Shown here: piece after piece, positions 9,055 through 18,410 of the stretch | How the letters are laid out: each line of letters opens with the position of its first letter | How positions within the stretch are numbered: the first letter of the stretch is position 1 | Source of the DNA: Microbacterium sp. MAH-37 | GTDB taxonomy: Bacteria; Actinomycetota; Actinomycetes; Actinomycetales; Microbacteriaceae | NCBI RefSeq assembly: GCF_009758255.1 | Contig: NZ_WSEN01000009.1 | Coordinates: 286,863-350,862 of the forward strand | Direction of reading: 5' to 3' | Length of the DNA stretch: 64,000 bases | Program-made: the position numbers and the translations under genes | The notes under the pieces: model-generated | The model's database searches: none | Told to the model about the DNA's origin: nothing | The model's input: only the letters and a program-made list of their open reading frames with translations

Positions 9055-9546
9055 CTATCTCTCCTGCCTTGCTGTGCCGGTGTCGTCCTGCGGGATGCGC
9101 TCGATCGCATCGAGGACTTGTTCAAGGTCGCGCCGTCTCACCTCGCGACGGCTGAAGACGTCGCGGATGCCGGGGCCGATCAGTGCATCGATCTGCGCCG
9201 CCTGCGCCGGATCGTCGAGCTCCAGGCCGTGGTGCGCGAGGCGGCGGCGCAGCATCCGCTCGACGCGCCCGACGATGACGTGCCCTGCAACGCCGGTGCG
9301 GGGATTGAGCGACCAGGCCAGCCGCGACACGTCGGATCCCGGTAGCAGGGCGGTCGGCGGTTCCGGCGGCCAGACACTGCCCTCGTCGATGAACGAGTGG
9401 CGGGTCGCCAGCACGACGCCGGTGAGGATGAGCAGCCAGGAGATCGCGAACTCCACCGGGACGCCGAGCACGGTCATGGCCAGCACGAGGGCACCGGCGA
9501 CCAGCACGCCGATCACGCCGAGGACGATCCGCCCCTTCATCGCCAC
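9055..9546 (-). CDS. Small membrane protein of the MoxR operon
   Basis: This 163-residue protein has two adjacent hydrophobic segments at residues 6-45 and a soluble, Arg-rich C-terminal half. The C-terminal half contains RVERMLRRRLAHHGLELDDP and a potential cytoplasmic helical region. I do not recognise the family. The start overlaps the 3' end of the DUF4129 gene by 10 nt, and the stop abuts the moxR ATG with no gap. It is likely an accessory of the same membrane complex. Confidence 0.75.
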   Translation of the reverse strand: MAMKGRIVLGVIGVLVAGALVLAMTVLGVPVEFAISWLLILTGVVLATRHSFIDEGSVWPPEPPTALLPGSDVSRLAWSLNPRTGVAGHVIVGRVERMLRRRLAHHGLELDDPAQAAQIDALIGPGIRDVFSRREVRRRDLEQVLDAIERIPQDDTGTARQER

Positions 9547-10271
9547 TCCTCCTCGAGTCGCTCGAGCAGCGTGCGAGCGGTGCGCCGATCGCCGTCGTCG
9601 GCGACAAGGCCGCCGAATCGCACCCGCTCGTAGAGATCGACCAGCGCGACGACGTCCCGCTCGGTGGCGGCGCGCCTGGCGATGATCCTCAGCGTGAACT
9701 CACGCGGAGTCTCGCTCGCGCCGCGGGCGACACCCGAGTCCGCCGCGGTCTGCTCCAACCCGACCCAGGCCGCGATGATCGCATCGCCCGGTTCACGTGA
9801 CTCCCCCATGACACGGATCGCCTCCGCGATGCCGCGGCGGATGGCCCGGGCGTCCGCGACCGCCGGCTCGGCGGAACCGGCGACCTGCTCGTCGAGGTCC
9901 GTGCCCGCACGGTCACGGAGCGGGCGCGCACGCCACATCTCCTTGAGCCTGCGCACCACCACGATGATGAGCAGGACGATCACGGCCAGGACGACGAGGC
10001 ACACGATCACGGCCATGACCACAGCGATGATCGTCGCGAGGAGGTCGTCGCGCTTCGGCTCCGGCAGCGGCAGCGGCGTGCCGCTGGGCATCGGCTCGGT
10101 GACCTCGGGAAGCGGACGCGAGTCGCCCAGATCGATCGCGCGGAATGTCGGAAGCCCCTGCAGTGAAGCGACCAGCATGACCACGACGAAGGTCACGGCG
10201 ACAGCGATCCCCGCGACGAGCGCTCGGGATGCCCCGGTCCGCCCTTCGGGGGAACGGGAGCCACGTCGCAT
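9537..10271 (-). CDS. DUF4129 domain-containing membrane protein
   Basis: This 244-residue protein has one N-terminal membrane segment (residues 18-40), an extracytoplasmic Pro-rich linker (PLPEVTEPMPSGTPLPLPEP), and a second membrane segment of Ile/Val residues near 82-107. The C-terminal DUF4129 domain reads AWVGLEQTAADSGVARGASET..EFTLRI with LYERVRFGG near the end. DUF4129 is a usual companion of MoxR/DUF58 and sometimes of transglutaminase-like genes, which are absent here. It is the first gene of the five-gene operon and has a leaderless-type promoter. Confidence 0.85.
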   Translation of the reverse strand: MRRGSRSPEGRTGASRALVAGIAVAVTFVVVMLVASLQGLPTFRAIDLGDSRPLPEVTEPMPSGTPLPLPEPKRDDLLATIIAVVMAVIVCLVVLAVIVLLIIVVVRRLKEMWRARPLRDRAGTDLDEQVAGSAEPAVADARAIRRGIAEAIRVMGESREPGDAIIAAWVGLEQTAADSGVARGASETPREFTLRIIARRAATERDVVALVDLYERVRFGGLVADDGDRRTARTLLERLEEEWR

Positions 10272-10277
10272 GACTCC

Positions 10278-10283
10278 ACCCTA
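10278..10283 (-). promoter_or_regulatory. Candidate leaderless -10 box of the DUF4129-MoxR operon
   Basis: TAGGGT on the minus strand ends 6 nt before the ATG at 10271. The intervening bases GGAGTC could also act as a weak ribosome site, so leaderless initiation is likely but not certain. Confidence 0.45.
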
Positions 10284-10320
10284 GGGGTGCGGCGCACGCG
10301 CCTCCGACCGCTGTGGAGAA

Positions 10321-10764
10321 TCAGATCTCTTCCGGGCGACGACCTGCGAAGGGAGCGAGTCCGTCGCGCAGTGCAGCGACCTGTCCGACGTCCATGCCGA
10401 CGCGGGCCATCACCTGTCGGGGCACATCGAGTGCTCGGTTCCGGAGATCCGCCCCCGCCTCGGTGAGCACGATGTCGAGCCTGCGCTCGTCCTCCGCGCT
10501 GCGCTCGCGACGCACCAGTCCGTCTTTCTCGAGCCGCTTCACCAGCGGCGACGCGGTAGCGGGATCGAGTGCGAGATCGGCGGCCAGATCATGCAGCGGA
10601 CGCGGCGATCGCTCCCAGAGAGCGAGCATGGCCAGGTACTGAGGATGCGTGAGACCGAGGGGTTCCAGGATCGGGCGGTACACGGCGACCACGTTGCGCG
10701 CTGCGGTGACGAGGGCGAAGCACAGCTGGTTCTCGAGGCGCAGCAGATCGTCGGACTCGGTCAT
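10321..10764 (-). CDS. ohrR: OhrR-type organic peroxide-sensing MarR regulator
   Basis: This 147-residue MarR-family winged-helix repressor has the OhrR hallmark ENQLCFAL, with C15 as the only cysteine. That matches a one-Cys sensor in which a hydroperoxide forms a sulfenic acid that is then capped by a small thiol. GLTHPQYLAMLALWE and the wing segment LVRRERSAEDERRLDI fit the family. The ATG at 10764 is chosen because it aligns with family N-termini and has TAGAAT 7 nt upstream; an in-frame ATG 48 nt further out would run through the promoter. It is divergent from a small Cys/His protein gene instead of the usual ohr peroxidase. Confidence 0.88.
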   Translation of the reverse strand: MTESDDLLRLENQLCFALVTAARNVVAVYRPILEPLGLTHPQYLAMLALWERSPRPLHDLAADLALDPATASPLVKRLEKDGLVRRERSAEDERRLDIVLTEAGADLRNRALDVPRQVMARVGMDVGQVAALRDGLAPFAGRRPEEI

Positions 10765-10771
10765 GCGATCG

Positions 10772-10777
10772 ATTCTA
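10772..10777 (-). promoter_or_regulatory. Candidate leaderless -10 box of ohrR
   Basis: TAGAAT on the minus strand ends 7 nt before the ohrR ATG (10764). It lies 9 bp from the palindromic operator, so OhrR would be autoregulated. Confidence 0.55.
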
Positions 10778-10786
10778 TACATCACG

Positions 10787-10805
10787 CTAATAGTTAGTAC
10801 ACTAA
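10787..10805. promoter_or_regulatory. Overlapping palindromes, candidate OhrR/MarR operator
   Basis: CTAA-TAG-TTAG (10787-10797) overlaps TTAGT-AC-ACTAA (10794-10805). Both are AT-rich inverted repeats of MarR-operator style in otherwise GC-rich DNA. The second covers the -10 box of the rightward gene, so binding would block that promoter directly. Confidence 0.6.
10798..10803 (+). promoter_or_regulatory. Candidate leaderless -10 box of the small gene at 10811
   Basis: TACACT ends 7 nt before the ATG at 10811 and lies inside the palindrome TTAGT-AC-ACTAA. Confidence 0.55.
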
Positions 10806-10810
10806 GCAAC

Positions 10811-11053
10811 ATGCCGAAGCATCCAGATCACGTCCCGCTCCGCACACGGATCCGTGAGGCCGGCGGTTTCTATGCGTGGTTCAACAGCAGGCTGATCCGC
10901 CTCGCAGGACCCGCATCCGTCGGCCCCTACGAGGCGACTCCGCCGCCCAGCGACGCTCAGCGCGCCGAGCGCGGATGCCCGCTCTGCGGCGCTCCGATGA
11001 ATCAGCACGTGATCGATCGCAGCGGGCCGAAGCCCCTCATGCACTGTCCCTGA
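10811..11053 (+). CDS. Small Cys/His-containing protein divergent from ohrR
   Basis: This 80-residue soluble protein has a basic, aromatic N-terminal half (GGFYAWFNSRLIRLAGP) and a C-terminal CPLCG (C56, C59) followed by H66 and H78-C79. The arrangement could bind zinc or act as a redox pair. I recognise no named family. It is preceded by a leaderless-type promoter overlapped by the putative OhrR operator, so it is probably the peroxide-responsive target. It is not an Ohr peroxidase: it lacks the Ohr fold length and its two conserved buried cysteines. Confidence 0.7.
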   Translation: MPKHPDHVPLRTRIREAGGFYAWFNSRLIRLAGPASVGPYEATPPPSDAQRAERGCPLCGAPMNQHVIDRSGPKPLMHCP

Positions 11054-11065
11054 GCGGCACGTCGA

Positions 11066-11391
11066 TCAGTCCGAGGGCAGCTCCTCGCGCGCGATGTCGA
11101 GCCAGGCCACCAGGTCGGCGTCGTCCGCGAGAGCTTCCGGCGACACGTCGAGCCAGTTCGCGCTCATGCTGCGTCCGCCCATCCGCGCGCGGGAGACGCC
11201 GGGGCGCAGCAGCAGTTCGGCGCTGTGCTCGCTGTGCACGCGCAGCAGCAGGATGCCGCCCTTGCGGGCTCCGACGAGGATCTTCCCGTCCTGCAGGAAC
11301 GCTCTGCTGCCGAACATCCGGCGCTCCTCTATGCCGTCGGCGGTGAGCAGCGCGCGGATCCGATCGGCGAGCTCACCGCCCGCGGCGTCCA

Positions 11392-11392
<1 letters not shown>
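11066..11392 (-). CDS. TfoX/Sxy N-terminal domain family protein
   Basis: This 108-residue protein matches the TfoX N-terminal domain: RIRALLTADGIEERRMFGSRAFL, then a beta-rich GKILVGARKGGILLLRV and a C-terminal LVAWLDIAREELP helix. In gamma-proteobacteria TfoX domains control competence. In actinobacteria such single-domain proteins are common and have no assigned role. Its ATG overlaps the uvrB stop by one base, so it is translated with uvrB. Confidence 0.82.
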
Positions 11393-13470
<2,078 letters not shown>

Positions 13471-13476
13471 GGTTCA

Positions 13477-13482
13477 AGACTA
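13477..13482 (-). promoter_or_regulatory. Candidate leaderless -10 box of uvrB
   Basis: TAGTCT on the minus strand ends 6 nt before the uvrB ATG and directly abuts the terminator hairpin at 13483-13518. Confidence 0.5.
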
Positions 13483-13518
13483 CGAGGGGCCGCCGACGTT
13501 GGCGTCGGCGGCCCCTCG
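13483..13518 (-). terminator. Hairpin terminator after the Tat-exported protein gene
   Basis: A perfect 16-bp GC-rich stem with a TTGG loop lies 15 nt beyond the stop of the gene at 13534. No U-tract follows. Being symmetric, it could stop transcripts from either side. Confidence 0.7.
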
Positions 13519-13533
13519 CGCGGATGCTGCGGA

Positions 13534-14127
13534 TCAGCGCCGGCCGGCGTCGGGAGCATTCGGGACCTTCGGCCCCGTGACGGGGATCAGGTCGCGGATG
13601 GCCGCGACCAGGCCGTCGATCTTCATCTCGCCATCGATGCTCACGCCCGAGATGTTCGCGGTGAGGCTCTCGAGCTCCGGCACCACGCCGAGCGGCAGGT
13701 TGTACTCGAAGGTGATTCCCGAGATGCCCGCGTAGCAGGAGACCGTCATCGTCGCGGTCGCCGTCACGGTGCGTCGCGTGGCCTGCACCAGCGTCCACCC
13801 AGGGGTCGCCCCGGAGGTGACCGTCGTGTGCTCGAGAGTGAAGGCGTCATCGTCGCCGGCGTATGTCAGGGTCGCCGTCAGGTTGAACATCTTGGAGAAG
13901 GGGTTGTCCGGGAAGCACTCTTCGACGCGGGCTCCTGAGAGCCTGGTGTTGGTGTCGTGCACCGAATCGGACGACTCGACCAGGTGCCCGACACTGACGG
14001 GGGTGGTCGTGGGTTCGCCGCTGGCCGCATGGGCGGGAACCGCCGTGGCGACGGCGATCACGGGCAACGACCATGCCGCCCCCTTCAGGACGGTACGGCG
14101 CGAAAGGGCAGACTTCTGCTCCGGCAT
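13534..14127 (-). CDS. Tat-exported protein of unknown function (paralogue B)
   Basis: This 197-residue protein has a twin-arginine signal, SRRTVLKGAAWSLPVIAVATAVPAHA, cut near AHA-AS. The mature part is beta-rich and Thr/Ser-rich (TLTYAGDDDAFTLEHTTVTSG, split by aromatic and Val residues). It contains two Cys (ECFPD and SCYAG) that could form a disulfide. It is a paralogue of the gene at 14407: both share the signal, a following SSxS-rich segment and the order of strands. I know no function. AGGAGA lies 5 nt before the ATG. A GC hairpin closes the gene. Confidence 0.75.
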   Translation of the reverse strand: MPEQKSALSRRTVLKGAAWSLPVIAVATAVPAHAASGEPTTTPVSVGHLVESSDSVHDTNTRLSGARVEECFPDNPFSKMFNLTATLTYAGDDDAFTLEHTTVTSGATPGWTLVQATRRTVTATATMTVSCYAGISGITFEYNLPLGVVPELESLTANISGVSIDGEMKIDGLVAAIRDLIPVTGPKVPNAPDAGRR

Positions 14128-14318
14128 TGTGTCTCCTGCGTGTCAGTTGAGACGCGGAGCCCGGTCGGGCCCGCGCAGCTGGCGCAGGGCACGCCGAATA
14201 GCGACCGGCGGTTGCCGATCGCGAAGATCCCCAGAATCATTTCCCCAAGGTTCCCAAGACGCGCTGCTCCCCAGAGCGTGCACGTCTCCCCTCCTTCGAC
14301 GCTAGCAAGGAGGGACCA

Positions 14319-14324
14319 ATTATG
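14319..14324 (-). promoter_or_regulatory. Possible -10 box for the gene at 13534
   Basis: CATAAT on the minus strand lies in an AT-rich island (14300-14345). It would give an unusually long 5' UTR of about 190 nt. No convincing -35 was found. Confidence 0.3.
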
Positions 14325-14363
14325 CAAAACGGCTGAACTAATTCGGTCGGTAGCCGGATGCAG

Positions 14364-14399
14364 AGAGCGGGCCGCCACCCGAGGGTGACGGCCCGCTCT
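14364..14399 (-). terminator. Hairpin terminator after the first Tat-exported protein gene
   Basis: An 11-bp stem (AGAGCGGGCCG with CGGCCCGCTCT) continues inward through CACCC/GGGTG. It lies 7 nt beyond the stop codon of the gene at 14407. It separates the two paralogues into independent transcripts. Confidence 0.7.
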
Positions 14400-14406
14400 G
14401 GACGTT

Positions 14407-14985
14407 TCAGCAGTTCGGAATCTCGCGAGGCCCGACGATGGGCGACTGTCCAAGAGTCGGAGAGCACGGAGTCTGGTCCACCAGCGGAGAGACCACGTAC
14501 TGCCCGTCTTCGCTGACCGCTACGCCTTGGACCGAGATGGAACCCGCTCCCGGGTCGGCCTGATTCTGGTTGAACGAGAGAGCGATCGGAGGAAACTGTG
14601 CAGATCCTTCCCCGCAGCCGTTCGGCGTCTGCGTCGCGGTGAGAATGATCTGATCGTCGCTGACGGTCATGTCCCACCCGGGACTCTGATTCACCGTCGG
14701 TACGAAGGTGAAGTCTGGATTCGATCCCGTGTAGGTGATTGTGACGGTCGCGGTATACGGCTGCTTCATGGCCCCTGACTGCCCGTCTGCGCAATCGACA
14801 TACATCCCCGACATGCTGACGGTCTGGTTGGTGATGTTGGCGGACGATTCGTTGAAGTTCCCGACGTTCACGTCACCGCTGGCCGCGCGAGCCGGCACAG
14901 CAGCCGCCACGGCCACGACGGGCACCGACCACGCGGCACTCTTCAAGACGGTTCGGCGGGACAGGCCTTTCCTGGGCTCAGTCAT
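14407..14985 (-). CDS. Tat-exported protein of unknown function (paralogue A)
   Basis: This 192-residue protein has the twin-arginine signal LSRRTVLKSAAWSVPVVAVA and a likely cleavage after ARA. The mature domain starts with SGDVNVGNFNESSANITN. It is beta-rich, with YTATVTITYTGSNPDF resembling an immunoglobulin-like or surface-layer fold, and has four Cys (DCADG, NGCGEG and two near the C-terminus). It is a tandem paralogue of the gene at 13534. GAGGGG precedes the ATG. Tat export suggests folding or cofactor binding before secretion; no anchor or sortase signal is visible. Confidence 0.75.
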   Translation of the reverse strand: MTEPRKGLSRRTVLKSAAWSVPVVAVAAAVPARAASGDVNVGNFNESSANITNQTVSMSGMYVDCADGQSGAMKQPYTATVTITYTGSNPDFTFVPTVNQSPGWDMTVSDDQIILTATQTPNGCGEGSAQFPPIALSFNQNQADPGAGSISVQGVAVSEDGQYVVSPLVDQTPCSPTLGQSPIVGPREIPNC

Positions 14986-15070
14986 TCGGTCGTTCCCCTC
15001 GGCGATCAGGCGGGTCTGCTTCTCGGGTCGATGTGCAGACGTCCCAGATTACCAGGGGCGCTCTCCGCAC

Positions 15071-15673
15071 TCAGCGGGAGCCCACGACCCGCTCCCACGC
15101 CAGATCGACCTGCTGCTTCGTCTGCTCCAGCGTGCCGGAGGTGTCTATCACGATGTCCGCGATCGCCCGGCGCGCAGCATCCGAGACCTGCGACGCGATG
15201 CGCGCCTGCGCGGCGTCCTCGGTCAGGCCACGCAGCTCGACCAGCCTGCGCACGCGCAGCTCAGCCGGGGCATCCGCGACGATGATGAGATCCCACGGAT
15301 CGTCCACGCGCGCCTCCACCAGAAGCGGCACGTCGTAGACGACCACCGCGTCGGGATCCGCCGCGAACGCCGCCGCGAAGCGGCGCGCCGATTCCTGCCT
15401 CACCGCAGGATGCACGATGCCGTTCAGCCGGGCAAGCGCGGCCTCGTCGCCGAAGACGCGGGCGCCGAGTGCGACGCGGTCGAGTGAGCCGTCCGCCAGC
15501 AGCATCCCCGCGCCGAACTCCGCCGCGATGGCCTCCAGCACCGGCGAACCCGCGGTCTGGACATCGCGCACGATCTGATCGGCGTCGACGATGACGGCGC
15601 CGTGCTCGGCGAGGCGGGTCGCGATGGTCGACTTTCCAGAGGCGATGCCTCCTGTGAGGGCGATGAGCGGCAT
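15071..15673 (-). CDS. coaE: Dephospho-CoA kinase
   Basis: CoaE phosphorylates dephospho-CoA in the last step of coenzyme A synthesis. The 200-residue protein starts at once with the P-loop GGIASGKST (residues 8-16). It has the substrate segment DADQIVRDV, HPAVRQE and the core strand VVVYDVPLLVEARVDD, all diagnostic. Its length is typical of the short form without the GrpB-like C-terminal domain found in some actinobacteria. It lies downstream of rpsA on the same strand, as in many actinobacteria, but a strong terminator lies between them. Confidence 0.93.
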   Translation of the reverse strand: MPLIALTGGIASGKSTIATRLAEHGAVIVDADQIVRDVQTAGSPVLEAIAAEFGAGMLLADGSLDRVALGARVFGDEAALARLNGIVHPAVRQESARRFAAAFAADPDAVVVYDVPLLVEARVDDPWDLIIVADAPAELRVRRLVELRGLTEDAAQARIASQVSDAARRAIADIVIDTSGTLEQTKQQVDLAWERVVGSR

Positions 15674-15691
15674 GGAACCATCCTGGCATCC

Positions 15692-15762
15692 CCAGACGTT
15701 TCGTCTCGCTTCGCTCGCTCAACGGCCGGAGGGGAGAACTTCGCTCGCTCGACGACGTCTGG
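15692..15762. repeat. REP-like imperfect inverted repeat between rpsA and coaE
   Basis: Arms CCAGACGT (15692-15699) and ACGTCTGG (15755-15762) enclose two copies of CTTCGCTCGCTC (15709-15720 and 15739-15750), exactly 30 bp apart. The sequence is non-coding and resembles dispersed intergenic repeats of Microbacteriaceae. Confidence 0.45.
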
Positions 15763-15770
15763 AGGGATAG

Positions 15771-15815
15771 AAAAACGGAACGGGCCGCCACTTGAAAGTG
15801 ACGACCCGTTCCGTT
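15771..15815 (-). terminator. Rho-independent terminator of rpsA
   Basis: The stem pairs AACGGAACGGG with CCCGTTCCGTT and is continued inside by CACTT/AAGTG. On the minus strand it is followed by a run of U. It lies 15 nt beyond the rpsA stop and is one of the two terminators here with a clear U-tract. Confidence 0.85.
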
Positions 15816-15829
15816 GCTGTGATCAGTGA

Positions 15830-17284
15830 TCAGCTGTTGCCGCCGGAGAGCTTCTCGCGCAGAGCCGCGAGAGCCTCGTCGTCGGCGAGCGTGCCGGCGC
15901 CGGCCGACTCGCTCGAGAAGGTCGAACCACCGAAGTCGTCGCCGGCTGCGGCCTCGGCCTCTGCGGCCTTGAGGACCTGGGCCTTGTGCGCCTCCCAGCG
16001 AGCCTGGGCAGCGGCGTACTCCTGCTCCCATGCCTCGCGCTGGGCGTCGAAGCCTTCCTTCCACGCACCGGTCTCGGCGTCGAAGCCCTCGGGGTACTTG
16101 TACTCGCCGTTCTCGTCGTACTCGGCGAGCATGCCGTACAGAGCCGGGTCGAACTCGGTGCCGTAGGGGTCGACCGACTCGTTGGCCTGCTTCAGCGACA
16201 GCGAGATGCGGCGACGCTCGAGGTCGATGTCGATGACCTTGACGAAGACCTCTTCGCCCACCGAGACGACCTGCTCGGCCAGCTCGACGTGCTTGCTGGA
16301 CAGCTCCGAGATGTGCACGAGGCCCTCGATGCCGTCAGCGACGCGGACGAACGCACCGAACGGAACGAGCTTGGTGACCTTGCCCGGGGTGACCTGGCCG
16401 ATGGCGTGGGTACGGGCGAAGACCTGCCACGGGTCCTCCTGGGTCGCCTTCAGCGACAGCGAGACGCGCTCGCGGTCCAGGTCGACCTCGAGGATCTCGA
16501 CGGTGACCTCCTGGCCGACCTCGACGACCTCGGAGGCGTGCTCGATGTGCTTCCACGACAGCTCGGAGACGTGCACGAGGCCGTCCACACCGCCGAGGTC
16601 GACGAACGCACCGAAGTTGACGATCGAGGACACGACGCCCTTGCGGACCTGACCCTTGTGCAGGTTGTTGAGGAACGTGGTGCGCGACTCGGACTGCGTC
16701 TGCTCGAGCAGGGCGCGGCGCGAGAGCACGACGTTGTTGCGGTTCTTGTCCAGCTCGAGGATCTTGGCCTCGAGCTCCTGGCCCAGGTACGGGGTCAGGT
16801 CGCGGACGCGACGCAGCTCGATGAGCGACGCCGGGAGGAAGCCACGCAGGCCGATGTCGACGATGAGGCCGCCCTTGACGACCTCGATGACGGTGCCGGT
16901 GACGACGCCGTCGTTCTCCTTGATCTTCTCGACGTCGCCCCAGGCGCGCTCGTACTGCGCACGCTTCTTGGAGAGGATCAGACGGCCTTCCTTGTCCTCC
17001 TTCTGGAGAACGAGGGCCTCGACCTTGTCGCCGACGGAGACGACCTCGTTGGGGTCGACGTCGTGCTTGATGGAGAGCTCGCGGGAGGGGATGACGCCCT
17101 CGGTCTTGTAGCCGACGTCGAGCAGAACCTCATCGCGGTCGATCTTGACGATCGTGCCCTCGATGATGTCGCCGTCGTTGAAGAACTTCAGAGTCTTCTC
17201 GACCGCGGCCAGGAAGTCCTCGGCAGATCCGATGTCGTTGATCGCGACCTGCTTGGTGGCCGGGGCGGTCGTTGCGCTAGTCAT
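15830..17284 (-). CDS. rpsA: 30S ribosomal protein S1
   Basis: This 484-residue protein has four S1 RNA-binding repeats (each about 70 residues, e.g. GDIIEGTIVKIDRDEVLLDV, GQVRKGVVSSIVNFGAFVDL, GQVTPGKVTKLVPFGAFVRV). An acidic, Ala/Glu-rich tail typical of actinobacterial S1 follows. S1 helps mRNA bind the ribosome. The ATG at 17284 starts the conserved TSATTAPATKQVAINDIG. AAGGA lies 12 nt upstream. A TAGCCT at 17417-17422 could be the promoter, giving a UTR of about 125 nt that contains the 14-bp palindrome GGCCGTGCACGGCC (17328-17341). It is divergent from the exonuclease gene. Confidence 0.95.
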   Translation of the reverse strand: MTSATTAPATKQVAINDIGSAEDFLAAVEKTLKFFNDGDIIEGTIVKIDRDEVLLDVGYKTEGVIPSRELSIKHDVDPNEVVSVGDKVEALVLQKEDKEGRLILSKKRAQYERAWGDVEKIKENDGVVTGTVIEVVKGGLIVDIGLRGFLPASLIELRRVRDLTPYLGQELEAKILELDKNRNNVVLSRRALLEQTQSESRTTFLNNLHKGQVRKGVVSSIVNFGAFVDLGGVDGLVHVSELSWKHIEHASEVVEVGQEVTVEILEVDLDRERVSLSLKATQEDPWQVFARTHAIGQVTPGKVTKLVPFGAFVRVADGIEGLVHISELSSKHVELAEQVVSVGEEVFVKVIDIDLERRRISLSLKQANESVDPYGTEFDPALYGMLAEYDENGEYKYPEGFDAETGAWKEGFDAQREAWEQEYAAAQARWEAHKAQVLKAAEAEAAAGDDFGGSTFSSESAGAGTLADDEALAALREKLSGGNS

Positions 17285-17482
17285 GTAGTGGGTTGTCCTT
17301 GTTGATGGATGATCGGGCCTGCAGCACGGCCGTGCACGGCCTGGTGTCGCTGCGAGGCGAATGGAAGTGGATTTCTGCCACGCAGGCACACGAACGCGTG
17401 CCACGAGTGACGCTTCAGGCTACCAGATCTGCCGGGCGGTCTCCATCCGGATTCCGCTCCCCTCTTATGGGATGCTGATCCG

Positions 17483-18409
17483 ATGACCGACCGCCTCATG
17501 CTGCTCGACACCGCTTCGCTGTACTTCCGGGCGTTCTACGGCGTACCCGACACCGCCAAGGCCCCCGACGGCCGGTCCGTCAACGCCGCACGCGGACTGC
17601 TCGACATGATCGCCAAGCTGGTCTCCACATACCGTCCGACGCAGCTCGTCGCCTGCTGGGACGACGACTGGCGCCCGCAGTGGCGCGTCGATCTGATCCC
17701 GAGCTACAAGACGCACCGCGTGGTCGAGGTCGTCGCCGGCGGTCCCGACGTCGAAGAGGTCCCTGATCCGCTCGAGCAGCAGATCCCCGTCATCCGCGAG
17801 ACGCTCGCCGCGCTCGGCATCCCGATCGTCGGCGCGGCAGAGCATGAGGCGGACGACGTGATCGGCACGCTCGCCACGCGCGCAGAGGTGCCGGTCGACA
17901 TCGTCACCGGCGACCGCGATCTGTTCCAGCTCATCGACGATGCCTCCGGAGTGCGCATCATCTACACGGCCAGGGGCATGAGCAACCTCGAGATCCTCAC
18001 CGCCGAGTCCGTGGTCGCGAAGTACGGCGTGCTCCCCTCGCAGTACGCCGACTTCGCGACGATGCGCGGGGACGCCTCGGACGGCCTGCCCGGTGTGAAG
18101 GGCGTCGGCGAGAAGACCGCCGCCACGCTGCTGCAGAACCACGGCGATCTCGCGGGCATCCGAGCAGCGGCGGATGCCGGCCAGGGCATGAGCGCCTCGG
18201 TCGCCGCGAAGGTGCGGGACGCCGCGGACTACCTCGACGTGGCACCGACGGTGGTCGAGGTCGCGAAGTCGCTCGATCTCGAGGTGCCCGTCGCCCGGCT
18301 GCGTCCGCTCGACCCCGCCGAGCAGGACACCGCGAACGACCTCGCCGAGCGCTGGAATCTCGGCTCGTCGATGACCCGCGCCCTGGCGGCACTGGCCGGC
18401 ACGGCCTGA
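17483..18409 (+). CDS. Stand-alone 5'-3' exonuclease (PolA-N / flap nuclease family)
   Basis: This 308-residue protein matches the N-terminal 5'-3' exonuclease domain of DNA polymerase I. Metal-binding acidic clusters are visible: LLDTASLYFRAF, CWDDDWRPQWR, EADDVIGTLA and TGDRDLFQLID. The helix-hairpin-helix region is MRGDASDGLPGVKGVGEKTA. There is no polymerase domain. Such free-standing nucleases process flaps or RNA primers. It is divergent from rpsA and its stop is 1 nt from that of the convergent PHP gene. Confidence 0.88.
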   Translation: MTDRLMLLDTASLYFRAFYGVPDTAKAPDGRSVNAARGLLDMIAKLVSTYRPTQLVACWDDDWRPQWRVDLIPSYKTHRVVEVVAGGPDVEEVPDPLEQQIPVIRETLAALGIPIVGAAEHEADDVIGTLATRAEVPVDIVTGDRDLFQLIDDASGVRIIYTARGMSNLEILTAESVVAKYGVLPSQYADFATMRGDASDGLPGVKGVGEKTAATLLQNHGDLAGIRAAADAGQGMSASVAAKVRDAADYLDVAPTVVEVAKSLDLEVPVARLRPLDPAEQDTANDLAERWNLGSSMTRALAALAGTA

Positions 18410-18410
18410 C

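Noticed and set aside
14085..14453. Minus-strand open frame spanning the gap between the two Tat-protein genes
   Set aside because: It crosses a terminator and the start of the next gene out of frame. Only the short internal part near 14240 is worth mentioning, as a low-interest leader observation.
17328..17341. 14-bp palindrome GGCCGTGCACGGCC in the rpsA leader
   Set aside because: It could be an S1 feedback site, but short GC palindromes are common in this DNA and no further support was seen.
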